Below are positions 37,994 to 38,244 of a stretch of DNA of 38,244 nt, piece after piece (positions within the stretch are counted from its first letter, which is position 1; every line of letters starts with the position of its first letter). Where the stretch lies: contig SYIF01000125.1 in the NCBI GenBank assembly GCA_005798855.1, forward strand, positions 1-38,244, written 5' to 3'. A model generated the notes under the pieces. The model was given only the letters and a program-made list of their open reading frames with translations, was not told where the DNA came from and did no database searches. The stretch comes from Actinomycetota bacterium (GTDB lineage Bacteria; Actinomycetota; Thermoleophilia; Gaiellales; F1-60-MAGs149). The position numbers and the translations under genes are program-made.

Positions 37994-38244
37994 TGGCAGA
38001 GGCCAGCGAAATCAAGGAGCGCACCGCGGCAATCGCCGCTGAGTACACGCACCTCGAGGGTCCGCTGATGCCAATCCTGCATGCCGTTCAGCACTCCTTT
38101 GGCTACGTGCCCGAGGAGTCCGTGCAGGTGATCGCCAACGCCATCAACATTGCACGCGCCGAGGTCCACGGCACGCTGACGTTCTATCCCGACTTTCGCC
38201 GCGAGCCCGCGGGCAAGCACGTGCTCAAGCTGTGCCGCGCCGAG
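37993..38244 (+). CDS. fdsG: NAD-dependent formate dehydrogenase gamma subunit / NuoE-like, N-terminal part
   Basis: The first 84 residues of a thioredoxin-like [2Fe-2S] subunit that runs off the window. LEGPLMPILHAVQHSFGYVPEESVQVIANAINIARAEVHGTLTFYPDFR and PAGKHVLKLCRAE match FdsG of NAD-dependent molybdenum formate dehydrogenase better than NuoE of complex I, notably the HGTLTFYPDFR and KLCRAE endings. Cys82 is the first ligand of the [2Fe-2S] cluster. The ATG is preceded by GGAGG 10 nt upstream. FdsG passes electrons between the FMN and the Mo-containing subunits. It is probably the first gene of an operon with fdsB and fdsA outside the window. Confidence 0.85.
   Translation, partial: MAEASEIKERTAAIAAEYTHLEGPLMPILHAVQHSFGYVPEESVQVIANAINIARAEVHGTLTFYPDFRREPAGKHVLKLCRAE

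Noticed and set aside
1-38244. CRISPR array, tRNA, rRNA or insertion sequence
   Set aside because: I saw no regularly spaced repeats, no tRNA cloverleaf-like gene with a CCA end, no rRNA segments and no transposase or integrase motifs; the palindromes are isolated and not arrayed.

Overview
The window is GC-rich, gene-dense bacterial DNA, most likely from an actinobacterium. Supporting signs are leaderless-type promoters (a TANNNT box 6-9 nt before the start codon, seen at about 16 genes), frequent GTG starts, a futalosine-hydrolase-like protein (menaquinone by the futalosine route), DtxR- and HutC-type regulators, an FrhB-type protein and a MshA/PimB-like glycosyltransferase. The class (for example Thermoleophilia or Acidimicrobiia) cannot be fixed from the sequence alone. 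I see no rRNA, tRNA, transposase, integrase or CRISPR array. No gap over 300 nt is empty; the largest intergenic space (28267-28552) holds a 52-bp palindrome.

Layout. 1-760: the 3' end of an XdhC/CoxI-type molybdoenzyme accessory gene, then an acyl-CoA thioesterase. 757-4663 (minus): three overlapping genes for cell-surface glycan or lipid work: a GT4 glycosyltransferase, a fusion of NodB deacetylase with an LPG-synthase/flippase-type membrane domain, and an Asp-box lipoprotein. 4751-8141: FmdB-like zinc ribbon, futalosine-hydrolase-like nucleosidase, a glutamine amidotransferase coupled to a Rieske oxygenase, and a DedA membrane protein. 8169-17212: two DMGDH/SarDH-type flavoenzymes in an operon, a divergent GntR/HutC regulator with operator-like repeats in between, an MBL-fold hydrolase, an MttB-family methyltransferase, and a lactonase-like MBL gene with an apparent frameshift. 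17294-17955: a VapBC-type toxin-antitoxin pair with a palindromic operator over the antitoxin start. 17997-22409: a tightly overlapping ALDH-SDR-cupin-TPP enzyme operon. 22500-26816: an orphan lipoprotein solute-binding protein with a His-rich membrane partner, a second MttB paralog, and a PuuE/allantoinase-like deacetylase. 26929-32974: a PLP decarboxylase, DtxR-like regulator, PHP phosphoesterase, cupin plus amine oxidase, then a second amidotransferase with a MobA-like gene. 32971-36524: a GlcD-type FAD oxidase, then a patch of small poorly known genes (two overlapping mini-ORFs, pentapeptide protein, Sce7726-like nuclease-fold protein, small membrane protein, acidic protein). 36546-38244: an FrhB-family iron-sulfur flavoprotein and the start of an NAD-dependent formate dehydrogenase operon (fdsG-like).

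How it fits together. Two DMGDH-like proteins, two non-pyrrolysine MttB paralogs, an amine oxidase, a PLP decarboxylase, a PuuE-like amidohydrolase, an SSADH-like ALDH and a formate dehydrogenase suggest oxidative use of methylated or other organic nitrogen compounds, with one-carbon units ending as formate; this is inference. XdhC, MobA and formate dehydrogenase together point to molybdenum enzymes.

The most unusual non-coding signal is a set of three long palindromes with a GGGCCC-rich centre, in divergent, convergent and co-directional gaps, two of them sharing arm sequence and the third varied symmetrically on both arms. A separate 37-bp-arm inverted repeat lies between the pentapeptide and Sce7726-like genes.
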